Positions 40,184 to 48,058 of a DNA stretch of 64,000 nt are shown in pieces; position 1 is the first letter of the stretch; every line of letters begins with the position of its first letter. Source of the DNA: Haloprofundus halophilus (GTDB lineage: Archaea; Halobacteriota; Halobacteria; Halobacteriales; Haloferacaceae); assembly GCF_003439925.1 (NCBI RefSeq), contig NZ_QQRR01000001.1, positions 124,001 to 188,000 on the forward strand, given 5' to 3'. Below the pieces are notes generated by a model. That model made no database searches, was not told the DNA's origin, and worked only from the letters and a program-made list of their open reading frames with translations. The translations under genes and the position numbers were made by a program.

Positions 40184-40453
40184 CTACGTCCGGTCGTCGA
40201 GGAAGTCGGTGCTGAAGACGATCCACGCGAGCACCGAACAGAAGAGAATGGGCGGGAGGATGGCGAACGCCCACAGCGGTTCGATGCCCCAGAACAGCAG
40301 CAGCACCACGTCGAAGAGTCCCAGAGCGAGAAACGGTGCGACGGCGAGGGCGGCCCGTCTCCGGTTTCGCCCGCTCTCCTCCGCTAGCGGTGTGTTCTCC
40401 TTCGGTGTCGGCGTCGACTCCGGTGAGTCGGAGTCGCTCGTCGAGGCGGCCAT
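40184..40453 (-). CDS. Small two-helix membrane protein
   Basis: The 89-aa protein has a Ser/Pro/Glu-rich start (about 30 residues), a basic patch GRNRRR, then two helices (AALAVAPFLALGLFDVVLLLFW and LWAFAILPPILFCSVLAWIVF) with a short loop. Topology predicts both ends inside. It looks like the haloarchaeal DUF3311-type small membrane proteins that sit beside sodium/solute symporters, but no symporter is adjacent here. Low confidence on family. Confidence 0.72.
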   Translation of the reverse strand: MAASTSDSDSPESTPTPKENTPLAEESGRNRRRAALAVAPFLALGLFDVVLLLFWGIEPLWAFAILPPILFCSVLAWIVFSTDFLDDRT

Positions 40454-40507
40454 ACCGAAACTCCGTGGCCGATCCTGAAAAGAGCCGCGCTCCGTTCGAC
40501 GCTTCGA

Positions 40508-40777
40508 CTACACTCGGTCGCGTTCTTCCACCCGAGAGACGAACTCCACGGCGCCGAACAGCGCACCGAGCGCTACCGTCGCCAGAACCGCGCCGTAGAG
40601 CGCCATCGGTATCGGACTCACTGGCAGCGTCGCGACGCCGAGAAGGTCGATAGACGCGCCCGCACTGTTCTCGCCGACGAACAGGCCGATGAGCGCCGCG
40701 ACGAGCACGACGACGCCACCGACGCCGAGGAGGATGCGTCGACCGCGGCCGGATTCCTTCACGTCGAGTTCGTTCAC
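40508..40777 (-). CDS. Small two-helix membrane protein
   Basis: The 89-aa protein (GTG start) has two helices: RILLGVGGVVVLVAALIGLFVG and IPMALYGAVLATVALGALFGAVEFV, followed by a charged tail. It is co-directional with the small membrane gene at 40184 (54 bp apart) and may form an operon with it. No recognised family. Confidence 0.72.
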   Translation of the reverse strand: MNELDVKESGRGRRILLGVGGVVVLVAALIGLFVGENSAGASIDLLGVATLPVSPIPMALYGAVLATVALGALFGAVEFVSRVEERDRV

Positions 40778-40904
40778 GGTCGAACTCTGTGGCGTCGGCT
40801 ATAGACTCTTTCTCACTGCGGCCGAGACGACACCGAGTCCGGTGCCGGAATCCACCGATCCGTGGCGGAGCGATTATACCCGCCGCGTGCGATGACGAAA
40901 CCCC

Positions 40905-41321
40905 ATGGTCGACGAACTCGTCGAGAAGGCGCGCGCGGTGCTCTCGAACGCTCACGTTCCGTACTCCGAGTACCGCGTCGGTGCCGCGCTCCGAACCGCC
41001 GACGGTACGGTGTTCGTCGGGTGCAACATCGAGAACGCCAACTACAGCAACAGCCTCCACGCCGAGGAGGTCGCCATCGCCGAGGCGGTGAAGAACGGCT
41101 ACCGCGAGTTCGACCGCATCGCCGTCTCCTCGGGCGTCCGCGACGGCGTCACACCCTGTGGCATGTGCCGACAGACGCTCTCCGAGTTCTGTGACGACGG
41201 GCTCGTCGTCGTCTGCGACGAGGGCGGCGAGCGGGCCACCGAGTACACCCTCGGTCAACTGCTGCCGAACACCATCTCCGAGGGGACGCTCTCGGACGCC
41301 GAACGCTCGGACGAGAGCTAA
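40905..41321 (+). CDS. cdd: Cytidine deaminase
   Basis: The 138-aa homotetrameric-type deaminase has the zinc motif LHAEEVAIAEAV (His and catalytic Glu) and VTPCGMCRQTLSEFC (two Cys ligands). It converts cytidine to uridine. It lies 260 bp before uridine phosphorylase, giving a two-step cytidine salvage/catabolism set. Length is standard. Confidence 0.95.
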   Translation: MVDELVEKARAVLSNAHVPYSEYRVGAALRTADGTVFVGCNIENANYSNSLHAEEVAIAEAVKNGYREFDRIAVSSGVRDGVTPCGMCRQTLSEFCDDGLVVVCDEGGERATEYTLGQLLPNTISEGTLSDAERSDES

Positions 41322-41335
41322 CGCGTCGTCGTTCA

Positions 41336-41340
41336 TTTTT
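41336..41340 (+). terminator. T-tract after cdd
   Basis: TTTTT begins 15 bp after the cdd stop, in the T-rich form used for archaeal termination. No stem precedes it. Confidence 0.4.
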
Positions 41341-41354
41341 CCCCGCGGAGTCCC

Positions 41355-41376
41355 GTATAAATCGAATGATTTATAC
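41355..41376. promoter_or_regulatory. Perfect 22-bp palindrome between cdd and udp
   Basis: GTATAAATC-GAAT-GATTTATAC has perfect 9-bp arms and contains TATAAAT. It is about 205 bp before the udp ATG and 34 bp after cdd. It may be an operator for the nucleoside genes or a terminator hairpin of cdd. Confidence 0.55.
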
Positions 41377-41580
41377 TGTTAACGGGTAACAAGCGACACG
41401 CCCGCGTAGCGATATCATACTATCGTCTGTCATCCCACCAGCGCGCGTCGCCGACGCCGTCCACGGTCGTCGGTGAGCCGTCGCGGGCGTTTCCGTCCAC
41501 CGAGCGACCGCGTCGTCGGACGCGCTCGTCGGGTCCCGCGCACCACCGGTTTATTTGTCGCATCGTCCCCGAGAGCGGAT

Positions 41581-42405
41581 ATGACCGACACCGACGCCAG
41601 CGAGGACCCCAACGACGAGGTCCAGTACCACATCGAAGTCGCCGAGGGCGACGTCGCCGACGCCGTGTTGCTCCCCGGGAATCCCGAGCGCGTGGACAAG
41701 ATAACCGCGCTGTGGGACGACTACGAGGAGGTCGCGTACCACCGCGAGTACCGCACGGCGACGGGCACGTACGACGACGCGCCCATCTCGGTCACGTCGA
41801 CCGGTATCGGCAGTCCCTCGGCCGCCATCGCCGTCGAGGAGCTCGCGCGCGTCGGCGTCGAGACGTACATCCGCGTCGGCTCCTGCGGCGCGATTCAACC
41901 GGAGATGGAGGTCGGCGACCTCGTCATCACCTCCGGGGCGGTGCGACAGGAGGGAACCAGCGCCGAGTACGTCCGCGAGGACTACCCGGCAGTCGCCGAC
42001 CACGAGGTCGTCTCCGCGCTCGTCGCCGCCGCGGAGCGACTCGGCTACGACTACCACGTCGGCCTGACGATGAGCGCCGACAGCTTCTACGCCGGACAGG
42101 GTCGGCCGGGTCTCGACGGCTTTCGCGCGGCGGGCAGCGAGTCGCTCGTCGAGGAACTGCGGGAGGCGAACGTGAAGAACATCGAGATGGAGGCCAGCGC
42201 GCTGTTGACCATCGCCAACGTCTACGGCCTCCGCGCGGGTGCGGTCTGCTCGGTGTACGCCAACCGCATCACCGGCGAGTTCCGAACCGAGGGCGAGTCG
42301 CGGGCGGCGGAGACGGCGAGTCTCGCCGTTTCGCTTCTCGCGCGGATGGACGAAGTCAAACGCGAGGCGGGCGTCGACCAGTGGCACGCCGGCCTCTCGC
42401 TGTAA
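41581..42405 (+). CDS. udp: Uridine phosphorylase
   Basis: The 274-aa enzyme (ATG 41581) matches nucleoside phosphorylase family 1: ADAVLLPGNPERVDKI with the phosphate loop, TSTGIGSPSAAIAVEEL, TYIRVGSCGAIQPEMEVGD and the substrate loop NIEMEASALLTIANVYG. It cleaves uridine to uracil and ribose-1-phosphate, feeding the archaeal pentose bisphosphate route. Deoxyuridine or purine activity cannot be excluded. Confidence 0.9.
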   Translation: MTDTDASEDPNDEVQYHIEVAEGDVADAVLLPGNPERVDKITALWDDYEEVAYHREYRTATGTYDDAPISVTSTGIGSPSAAIAVEELARVGVETYIRVGSCGAIQPEMEVGDLVITSGAVRQEGTSAEYVREDYPAVADHEVVSALVAAAERLGYDYHVGLTMSADSFYAGQGRPGLDGFRAAGSESLVEELREANVKNIEMEASALLTIANVYGLRAGAVCSVYANRITGEFRTEGESRAAETASLAVSLLARMDEVKREAGVDQWHAGLSL

Positions 42406-42543
42406 ACCGGCGCACCCGCCTCGTTTCCCCCGAACGGTCCCGTCACGGAATCGGGACGCACCCCAAAATTCGTTCGCTCTCGCGCGCGACGAGGCCGTTC
42501 TCGTTCCAAAGCCCCTTTATCGTATGACTCCGCAAATAGACGC

Positions 42544-43710
42544 ATGACTCAGAAGGTCGTCGTTCTCGGTGCCGGGTACGCCGGTGCCGGCGCGGTGAAA
42601 GCGTTCGAAGACGAGATCGAAGACGGCGAAGCCGAACTCACGTGGGTCTCGGAGCGAGACTACCACCTCGTGCTCCACGAGGTCCACCGGGTCATCCGCG
42701 ACCCGAGCGTCGAGTCGAAAGTCGCCGTCCCCATCGACGACGTGAAATCGCCGGAGACGGACTTCGTGAAAGGTCACGTCGAGAACGTCGACGTCGACGA
42801 ACGCGTCGTCGAACTGAGCGACGACCGGACCGTCGAGTACGACTACCTGCTCGTCGCCCTCGGCAGCGACACCGCCTTCTACGGCATCGAGGGTCTCGAA
42901 GAGTTCTCGCTGACGCTCAAGAGCCTCGACGACGCCCGCGAGATTCACGAGGAGATCAAGGCGGCCTCCGAAGACGCCTCGCGCAGCGAACCCGCGCAGG
43001 TCGTCGTCGGCGGTGCGGGCCTCTCGGGCATCCAGGCGGCGGGCGAAATCGCGGAGTTCCGCGACAAGCACCGCGCGCCCATCGAAATCGAGATCGTCGA
43101 GGGGCTCGACGAGGTGTTCCCCGGTAACGACCCCGAACTGCAGGGCGCGCTCCGCAAGCGTCTCGACATCCAGGACATCGACGTCATGACCGGCGAGTTC
43201 ATCTCGAAAGTCGACGAGGAAGCCATCTACGTCGGCGACGACACCGAACTCGACTACGACGTGTTCATCTGGACCGGCGGCATCACCGGCCAGAAGGAGG
43301 TTGCGGAGGCGAAACTCGACAAGGACGAGCGTTCGAACCGCATCTTCGCGGGCTCTGACTTCTCGACGAGCGACGAGCGCGTCTTCGCCATCGGCGACTC
43401 GGCACTCGTCGACCAGGGCAACGACAACGTCGCCCCGCCGACCGCGCAGGCGGCGTGGCAGGCGGCGGAGGTCGTCGGCGAGAACCTCGCCCGCACGATT
43501 CGCGGTCAGCCGCTGAAGACGTGGACCCACAGGGACAAGGGGACGCTCGTCTCCGTCGGCGACATGGCCGTCGCCCACGGCGTCCAGGGCGTGCCCGTCC
43601 AGACTTTCGGCGGTCCGGGCGCGAAGTTCCTCAAGAAGGCGGTCGCGACGCGCTGGATCGCCGACATCTCGTCGCCCAAGCGCGCGTTCACCGCCTGGGA
43701 CGACATGTAA
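42544..43710 (+). CDS. NAD(P)/FAD-dependent oxidoreductase (NDH-2-like)
   Basis: The 388-aa flavoprotein has the FAD-binding VVLGAGYAGAGAVKAF at the N-terminus, an NAD(P) Rossmann loop VVVGGAGLSGIQAAGEI in the middle, and VFAIGDSALVDQ near the end. The arrangement is that of type II NADH dehydrogenases, which reduce quinone without pumping protons, including a C-terminal membrane-binding amphipathic region. It might also be a sulfide:quinone reductase relative, but the Cys pair is missing. Confidence 0.88.
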   Translation: MTQKVVVLGAGYAGAGAVKAFEDEIEDGEAELTWVSERDYHLVLHEVHRVIRDPSVESKVAVPIDDVKSPETDFVKGHVENVDVDERVVELSDDRTVEYDYLLVALGSDTAFYGIEGLEEFSLTLKSLDDAREIHEEIKAASEDASRSEPAQVVVGGAGLSGIQAAGEIAEFRDKHRAPIEIEIVEGLDEVFPGNDPELQGALRKRLDIQDIDVMTGEFISKVDEEAIYVGDDTELDYDVFIWTGGITGQKEVAEAKLDKDERSNRIFAGSDFSTSDERVFAIGDSALVDQGNDNVAPPTAQAAWQAAEVVGENLARTIRGQPLKTWTHRDKGTLVSVGDMAVAHGVQGVPVQTFGGPGAKFLKKAVATRWIADISSPKRAFTAWDDM

Positions 43711-43751
43711 GAGACGGCCGCCTCGCGCGGCCCGTCCGGTCTCTCTCACTT

Positions 43752-43771
43752 TCTCTCTCTCTCTCTCTCTC
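43752..43771. repeat. (TC)10 microsatellite
   Basis: An uninterrupted 20-nt TC dinucleotide run, flanked by TTTC and CGCTTTT, in the non-coding gap after the oxidoreductase gene. Such runs are rare in haloarchaeal genomes and prone to length variation. Confidence 0.9.
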
Positions 43772-43828
43772 GCTTTTCACCTCCCGACGACGCTCGCGTG
43801 CGACCGAGCGGCTACGCGAGTCGACGCT

Positions 43829-43883
43829 GAACGCTCGCCTCGAACGCTGTGGCCGCGGAACGCTCACCTCGAACGCTGTGGCT
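43829..43883. repeat. Two-copy 29-bp tandem repeat
   Basis: GAACGCTCGCCTCGAACGCT at 43829 recurs as GAACGCTCACCTCGAACGCT at 43858. Each copy extends 26 bp with two mismatches, at a spacing of 29 bp. It lies in the gap between the oxidoreductase and the winged-helix regulator. Confidence 0.8.
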
Positions 43884-43939
43884 CCGTCGAGCGGGTCAGA
43901 GAACGAAATCCGCAAAAACGTAGAGTGTCCCCGAACCAG

Positions 43940-44473
43940 TTAGTGTTCCGGCTCCTCCGCGGGAGCGACCATGTCGTCGATGCGGAGAATGAGGATGTTG
44001 CTCGTGTCGTCCTTCCCGTCGACGGTTCCCTCGACGACGAGTTTCGATAGCGGCGTCGGGCCGACGGTGACGTTGTCGCCCTCGTGGAAGTCACGGACCG
44101 AGCCCTGGAGGTGGATCTCCGCGCGGCAGAGCTCCGGGTGGTGGACGCTCGAGAGGTCGATCTCCTCGACGTTGGCGTTCTCGACGCGCTCGCCCTCGTG
44201 GAACAGCGGGACCGTCGCGGGTTCGTCCATCTCTTGGACGTCGAGCGCCTCGTAGGCGTTCGCCGTCGGCTTGTAACCGCCCTTCGGACCCGGGACGCCC
44301 TCGACCAACTGCAGCGCCTTCAGGCTCTGCATCTGGTTGCGAATCGTCCCCGGATTGCGGTTCACCTCCGCGGCGATATCTTCGCCTTTCACTGCGTCCT
44401 CGGCCTGACGGTAGAGGTTTATCAGGGCCGTGAGTATCTGTTTCTGGCTCGGGGTGAGCTCGATAGACGACAT
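43940..44473 (-). CDS. Winged-helix (Rrf2/TrmB-like) regulator
   Basis: The 177-aa protein starts MSSIELTPSQKQILTALINL and carries a winged helix through VKGEDIAAEVNRNPGTIRNQMQSLKALQLVEGVPGPKGGYKPT. Haloarchaeal members of this type are annotated as Rrf2-family. The C-terminal 90 residues are a beta-rich domain (CRAEIHLQGSVRDFHEGDNVTV, VVEGTVDGKDDTSNILILRI), and there are no iron-sulfur cysteines. A 12-bp palindrome lies 3 bp upstream of its ATG and may be an autoregulatory site. Confidence 0.82.
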   Translation of the reverse strand: MSSIELTPSQKQILTALINLYRQAEDAVKGEDIAAEVNRNPGTIRNQMQSLKALQLVEGVPGPKGGYKPTANAYEALDVQEMDEPATVPLFHEGERVENANVEEIDLSSVHHPELCRAEIHLQGSVRDFHEGDNVTVGPTPLSKLVVEGTVDGKDDTSNILILRIDDMVAPAEEPEH

Positions 44474-44475
44474 AA

Positions 44476-44487
44476 ACGAACGTTCGT
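44476..44487. promoter_or_regulatory. 12-bp palindrome at the regulator start
   Basis: ACGAACGTTCGT is a perfect palindrome ending 2 bp before ATG 44473. The core CGAACGTTCG also occurs just before the arginase ATG at 47081. Confidence 0.4.
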
Positions 44488-44675
44488 AATTGATGTTCTT
44501 AAATTCGACGGATAACCGGTTTTTTGGTGATTATTATGGCGATGCTGTTGACTCGGTGACTGTCTCTTCAGAGAATGTCTGTTCGGTGACGTTCGACGCC
44601 TCAGTCCAACCTGAAACGTTCTGTTTCGCCTTAACGTATCGGTAGGCCTTTACCGCCACCTCTGGCCGTACACGT

Positions 44676-45593
44676 ATGCAGAATCAGCGAGTTCTCGTCA
44701 CCGGCGGGGCCGGATTCATCGGGTCGAACCTCGCGAACCACCTCGCCGTCGACAACGACGTGGTGGCCGTCGACGACCTCTATCTCGGAACCCCCGAGAA
44801 CCTCACCGACGCGGTCGAGTTCGTCGAGGGGAGCGTCCTCGACGACGACCTGCCCACCGACGTCGACGTGGTGTTTCACCTCGCGGCGCTCTCGTCGTAC
44901 GCGATGCACGAGGAGAACCCGCGTCGCGGCGCGCGCGTCAACGTCGAAGGGTTCGTCAACACCGTCGACCAGGCTCGACAGGACGGCTGTGACACCGTCG
45001 TCTACGCCTCTACGTCCTCCATCTACGGCAGTCGAACCGAACCGTCGCCCGAGTCGATGGCCGTCGAGGCGCGAACCGGCTACGAGGCGTCGAAACTCGC
45101 CCGCGAACGCTACGCGGAGTACTTCCACAACCACTACGAGCTGTCGCTCGCGGGGATGCGCTTCTTCTCTGTGTATCAGGGCTTCGGCGGCGCGGAGGAA
45201 CACAAGGGCCGGTACGCCAACACCGTCGCGCAGTTCGCACACAAAATCGCTAACGGCGAGCGGCCCGAACTGTTCGGCGACGGCTCGCAGACACGCGACT
45301 TCACCCACGTCGACGACATCGTCCGGGGACTCGAACTCGCCGCCGACCACCGGCTGCAGGGCACCTACAACCTCGGAACCGGCGAGAGCTACGACTTCAA
45401 CGAGATGGTGGCGATGATAAACGAGGTGCTCGGCACCGACGTCGAACCGGAGTACGTCGAGAACCCCCTCGACGTCTACGTCCACGACACGATGGCCGAC
45501 GCCTCGAAGATGCGCGAGGAGACGGGGTGGGAGCCGACAATCGGCTTCGAGGAGGGCGTTCGCCGCGTCTGCGAACCGTACCTCGGCGACTAA
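44676..45593 (+). CDS. NAD-dependent sugar-nucleotide epimerase/dehydratase
   Basis: The 305-aa extended-SDR enzyme has the NAD loop VTGGAGFIGSNLANHLA, the FHLAALSS strand, ASTSSIYGSR with the catalytic Ser, and YEASKLARE with the Tyr-xxx-Lys pair. It probably acts as UDP-glucose/galactose 4-epimerase or a related enzyme, supplying sugars for glycoprotein or exopolysaccharide. Its stop overlaps that of the DUF389 gene on the other strand by 4 bp. Confidence 0.9.
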   Translation: MQNQRVLVTGGAGFIGSNLANHLAVDNDVVAVDDLYLGTPENLTDAVEFVEGSVLDDDLPTDVDVVFHLAALSSYAMHEENPRRGARVNVEGFVNTVDQARQDGCDTVVYASTSSIYGSRTEPSPESMAVEARTGYEASKLARERYAEYFHNHYELSLAGMRFFSVYQGFGGAEEHKGRYANTVAQFAHKIANGERPELFGDGSQTRDFTHVDDIVRGLELAADHRLQGTYNLGTGESYDFNEMVAMINEVLGTDVEPEYVENPLDVYVHDTMADASKMREETGWEPTIGFEEGVRRVCEPYLGD

Positions 45594-46948
45594 GCGGGTA
45601 CGGGTCTCGGTCCGCGAACCGACTGACTCGACTGCCCGGCCTGTTGCCCCTCGCGGAACTCGACGGAGACGGCGACGTCACGCCCGGTCTCCTGTCGAAT
45701 CCGCTCGCGGAGCGTCTCCGCGAGATTCGGATACGACTCGTCTGCCGGCCGCAGCACGACGACGGTCACCTCCGGCGTCTGTCCGAAGTGGCGTGCCATC
45801 CCGACCTCCGTCTGCATCGACGTGAGTTCGAGTTCGTCGTACTGGTCGTCTTCCAGCACCTGCTCGACGGCGGTGTTCACGTCGTTGTCGAACCCGATCT
45901 GACCGACGAGCAGGCCGCCGGCGCCGACGAAGATACCCCCGAGCAGTAGCAGTGCGACCACCGCCCCGAGATACTGCGGGCGGTCGTCCGTCTCGGCGGA
46001 GTCACCGTTGTTGACCTCGCGGGTGTTCTCGGTCCACGAGTCGGGTCGGTAGCCGAGATACCAGAGCACGAGAAACGCCGAGACGTTGACCGCCACGGCG
46101 TTCGCGACGAGCAGCACGCCCGCGCCGAGGTAGACGCTCGGCAGGCCCCACGCCAACCCAATGCCGACGGCCGCCGCCGCCGGAATGAGCGCCGCGGCTA
46201 TCATGACGCCGACGAGCGAGACGGGCAGTGCCGTCGCGAGGCCGAACGCCCCGGCGGCCCCCGCACAGAGACCGACGAGCAGCGAGAGCAGTCCGGGAGA
46301 GATTCGCTTGCTTATCTGGCTGACCGTCGAGACGTCGAGGACGGACGTGACTATCTGACCGGACTGCAGGAGCAGTCCGAGCGCGAACGCACCGAGAATC
46401 GCCGCGCCGAAGCCGAAGAACTGCTGTGCGAACCCGATACGAATCATCCGGCGGTCGTTCAGCGAGATGCCGACGCCGGCGATGAGCGCGGAGCCGACCT
46501 GCGGCGCGATGACCATGGCGCCGACGACGACGGCGGGCGAATCCAGAAGCAGACCCGACGCCGCGACGATGGCGCTGAACATCGTCATCGAGTAGTACGT
46601 CAGCTTGCTCCGGTGCATGTCGAGCGCCTTCGCGCGAATCTCCTCGCGCGCCACCGCGTCGTCCTCCTCGACGCCGGCGACGAACCGTTCTTCGAGTTCG
46701 TGGTAGTTGCGGGTTTTCGCCGTCTCGGCGCTGGCGATGACGGTGTACTCCCGGTCGTCGACGCCCGCGTCGCGGAGCTCGTCGATGACGTAGCCGACGG
46801 CCTGCGTCGGGAGCGGGAACTCGACGAGCACCGTGTCCTCGCGCTCCGTCGCGTTCTTCGTGACGACGAAGTCGATGTTCTCTGTCTCCAAAACGTCGAC
46901 GACGTTCTGTTTGTTGGCCTCGTCGACGAGGAGTTTGATGAGCCGCAT
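45590..46948 (-). CDS. DUF389/TIGR00341 membrane protein
   Basis: The 452-aa protein has a soluble N-terminal domain of about 130 residues (RLIKLLVDEANKQNVVDVLE) resembling an ACT-like fold, then six or so hydrophobic helices (for example [44 protein letters not shown]), a further helix, and a soluble C-terminal domain. This matches the DUF389 family, whose function is unknown. A paralog lies 1.1 kb away at 48059, with arginase between them. It is divergent from the arginase gene across a 132-bp gap. Confidence 0.88.
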   Translation of the reverse strand: MRLIKLLVDEANKQNVVDVLETENIDFVVTKNATEREDTVLVEFPLPTQAVGYVIDELRDAGVDDREYTVIASAETAKTRNYHELEERFVAGVEEDDAVAREEIRAKALDMHRSKLTYYSMTMFSAIVAASGLLLDSPAVVVGAMVIAPQVGSALIAGVGISLNDRRMIRIGFAQQFFGFGAAILGAFALGLLLQSGQIVTSVLDVSTVSQISKRISPGLLSLLVGLCAGAAGAFGLATALPVSLVGVMIAAALIPAAAAVGIGLAWGLPSVYLGAGVLLVANAVAVNVSAFLVLWYLGYRPDSWTENTREVNNGDSAETDDRPQYLGAVVALLLLGGIFVGAGGLLVGQIGFDNDVNTAVEQVLEDDQYDELELTSMQTEVGMARHFGQTPEVTVVVLRPADESYPNLAETLRERIRQETGRDVAVSVEFREGQQAGQSSQSVRGPRPVPA

Positions 46949-47080
46949 CTACTCCAAGAACACGCCTTCTCGCCTTGAGCGTGGCGGACAGTCGCATACG
47001 ACGAAACGTTGTGTTCACGTCACTGTCGGGTCCGCAGGGGGAATCGGAACCACTACCCGCTCGGTCACGAACGTTCGGAT

Positions 47081-47989
47081 ATGACCCGAACGGTCCGAAT
47101 CATCGGAGCACCGACCGACTACGGGGCGAACCGACGCGGCGTCGACATGGGGCCGTCGGCGATTCGCTACGCCGGTCTCGCCGAGCAACTGGAGAACGCG
47201 GGCGTCGTCCCCGAGGACGCGGGCGACCTGCCGGTTCCGCGCGCCGAGGAGCGCGACCCGGAAGTCGACCAACCGTCGCAGGGACACGCGAAGTTCCTCC
47301 GCGAGACCGAGGAGGTCTCGACTCGCCTCGCAGACGATGTCGCCGACGCCCTCGCCGACGGCGTGACGCCGCTGGTGCTCGGCGGCGACCACTCCGTCGC
47401 CATCGGGTCGCTCGTCGGCTCCGCGCGCGACGCCGACATCGGGGCCATCTGGTTCGACGCCCACGGCGACCTGAACACGCCGACGACGACGCCCAGCGGT
47501 AACGTCCACGGGATGCCGCTGGCGGCCGGTCTCGGCATCGCCGACTTCGGCGGCGTCGAGTGGGCGAACGCGCCGGGGCTCGACCCCGAGAACGTCGCCC
47601 TCGTCGGCCTCCGCAGCCTCGACGACGCCGAACGCGAACTCATCCGCACCACCGACCTCACGGCGTTCACCATGTCCGACATCGACGAGCGCGGCATCAC
47701 CGACGTCGTCGACGACGCGCTCGACGTGGTCACCGACGGCACCGACGGCGTCCACGTCAGCCTCGACTTGGACTGGCTCGACCCCAAGGAGGCCCCCGGC
47801 GTCGGCACGCCCGTCCGCGGCGGCGTCAGCTACCGCGAAGCGCACTCGGCGCTGGAGACGGTCGCTCGGTCGGAGGCGATGCGCTCGCTCGAAGTCGTCG
47901 AGGTGAACCCCATCCTCGACGAACACAACGAGACGGCCGAGTTGGCGACGGAACTGGCCGCGAGCGCGCTCGGAAAGACGATTCTCTGA
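47081..47989 (+). CDS. rocF: Arginase/agmatinase-family ureohydrolase
   Basis: The 302-aa protein (ATG 47081) has the Mn2 site motifs GGDHSVA, WFDAHGDLNTPTTTPSGN and SLDLDWLDP, which hold the metal-binding His and Asp residues. This points to arginase (arginine to ornithine and urea), but agmatinase or formimidoylglutamase are close relatives. The SGNVHGMPL loop favours arginase. The palindrome CGAACGTTCG (47068-47077) lies just upstream. Confidence 0.9.
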   Translation: MTRTVRIIGAPTDYGANRRGVDMGPSAIRYAGLAEQLENAGVVPEDAGDLPVPRAEERDPEVDQPSQGHAKFLRETEEVSTRLADDVADALADGVTPLVLGGDHSVAIGSLVGSARDADIGAIWFDAHGDLNTPTTTPSGNVHGMPLAAGLGIADFGGVEWANAPGLDPENVALVGLRSLDDAERELIRTTDLTAFTMSDIDERGITDVVDDALDVVTDGTDGVHVSLDLDWLDPKEAPGVGTPVRGGVSYREAHSALETVARSEAMRSLEVVEVNPILDEHNETAELATELAASALGKTIL

Positions 47990-48058
47990 CGACACAGCGT
48001 CACTCACCCTGAATACACAGACACCCCGTTTTTGCGGCTCTCCGTCGCTACTTTTCAC

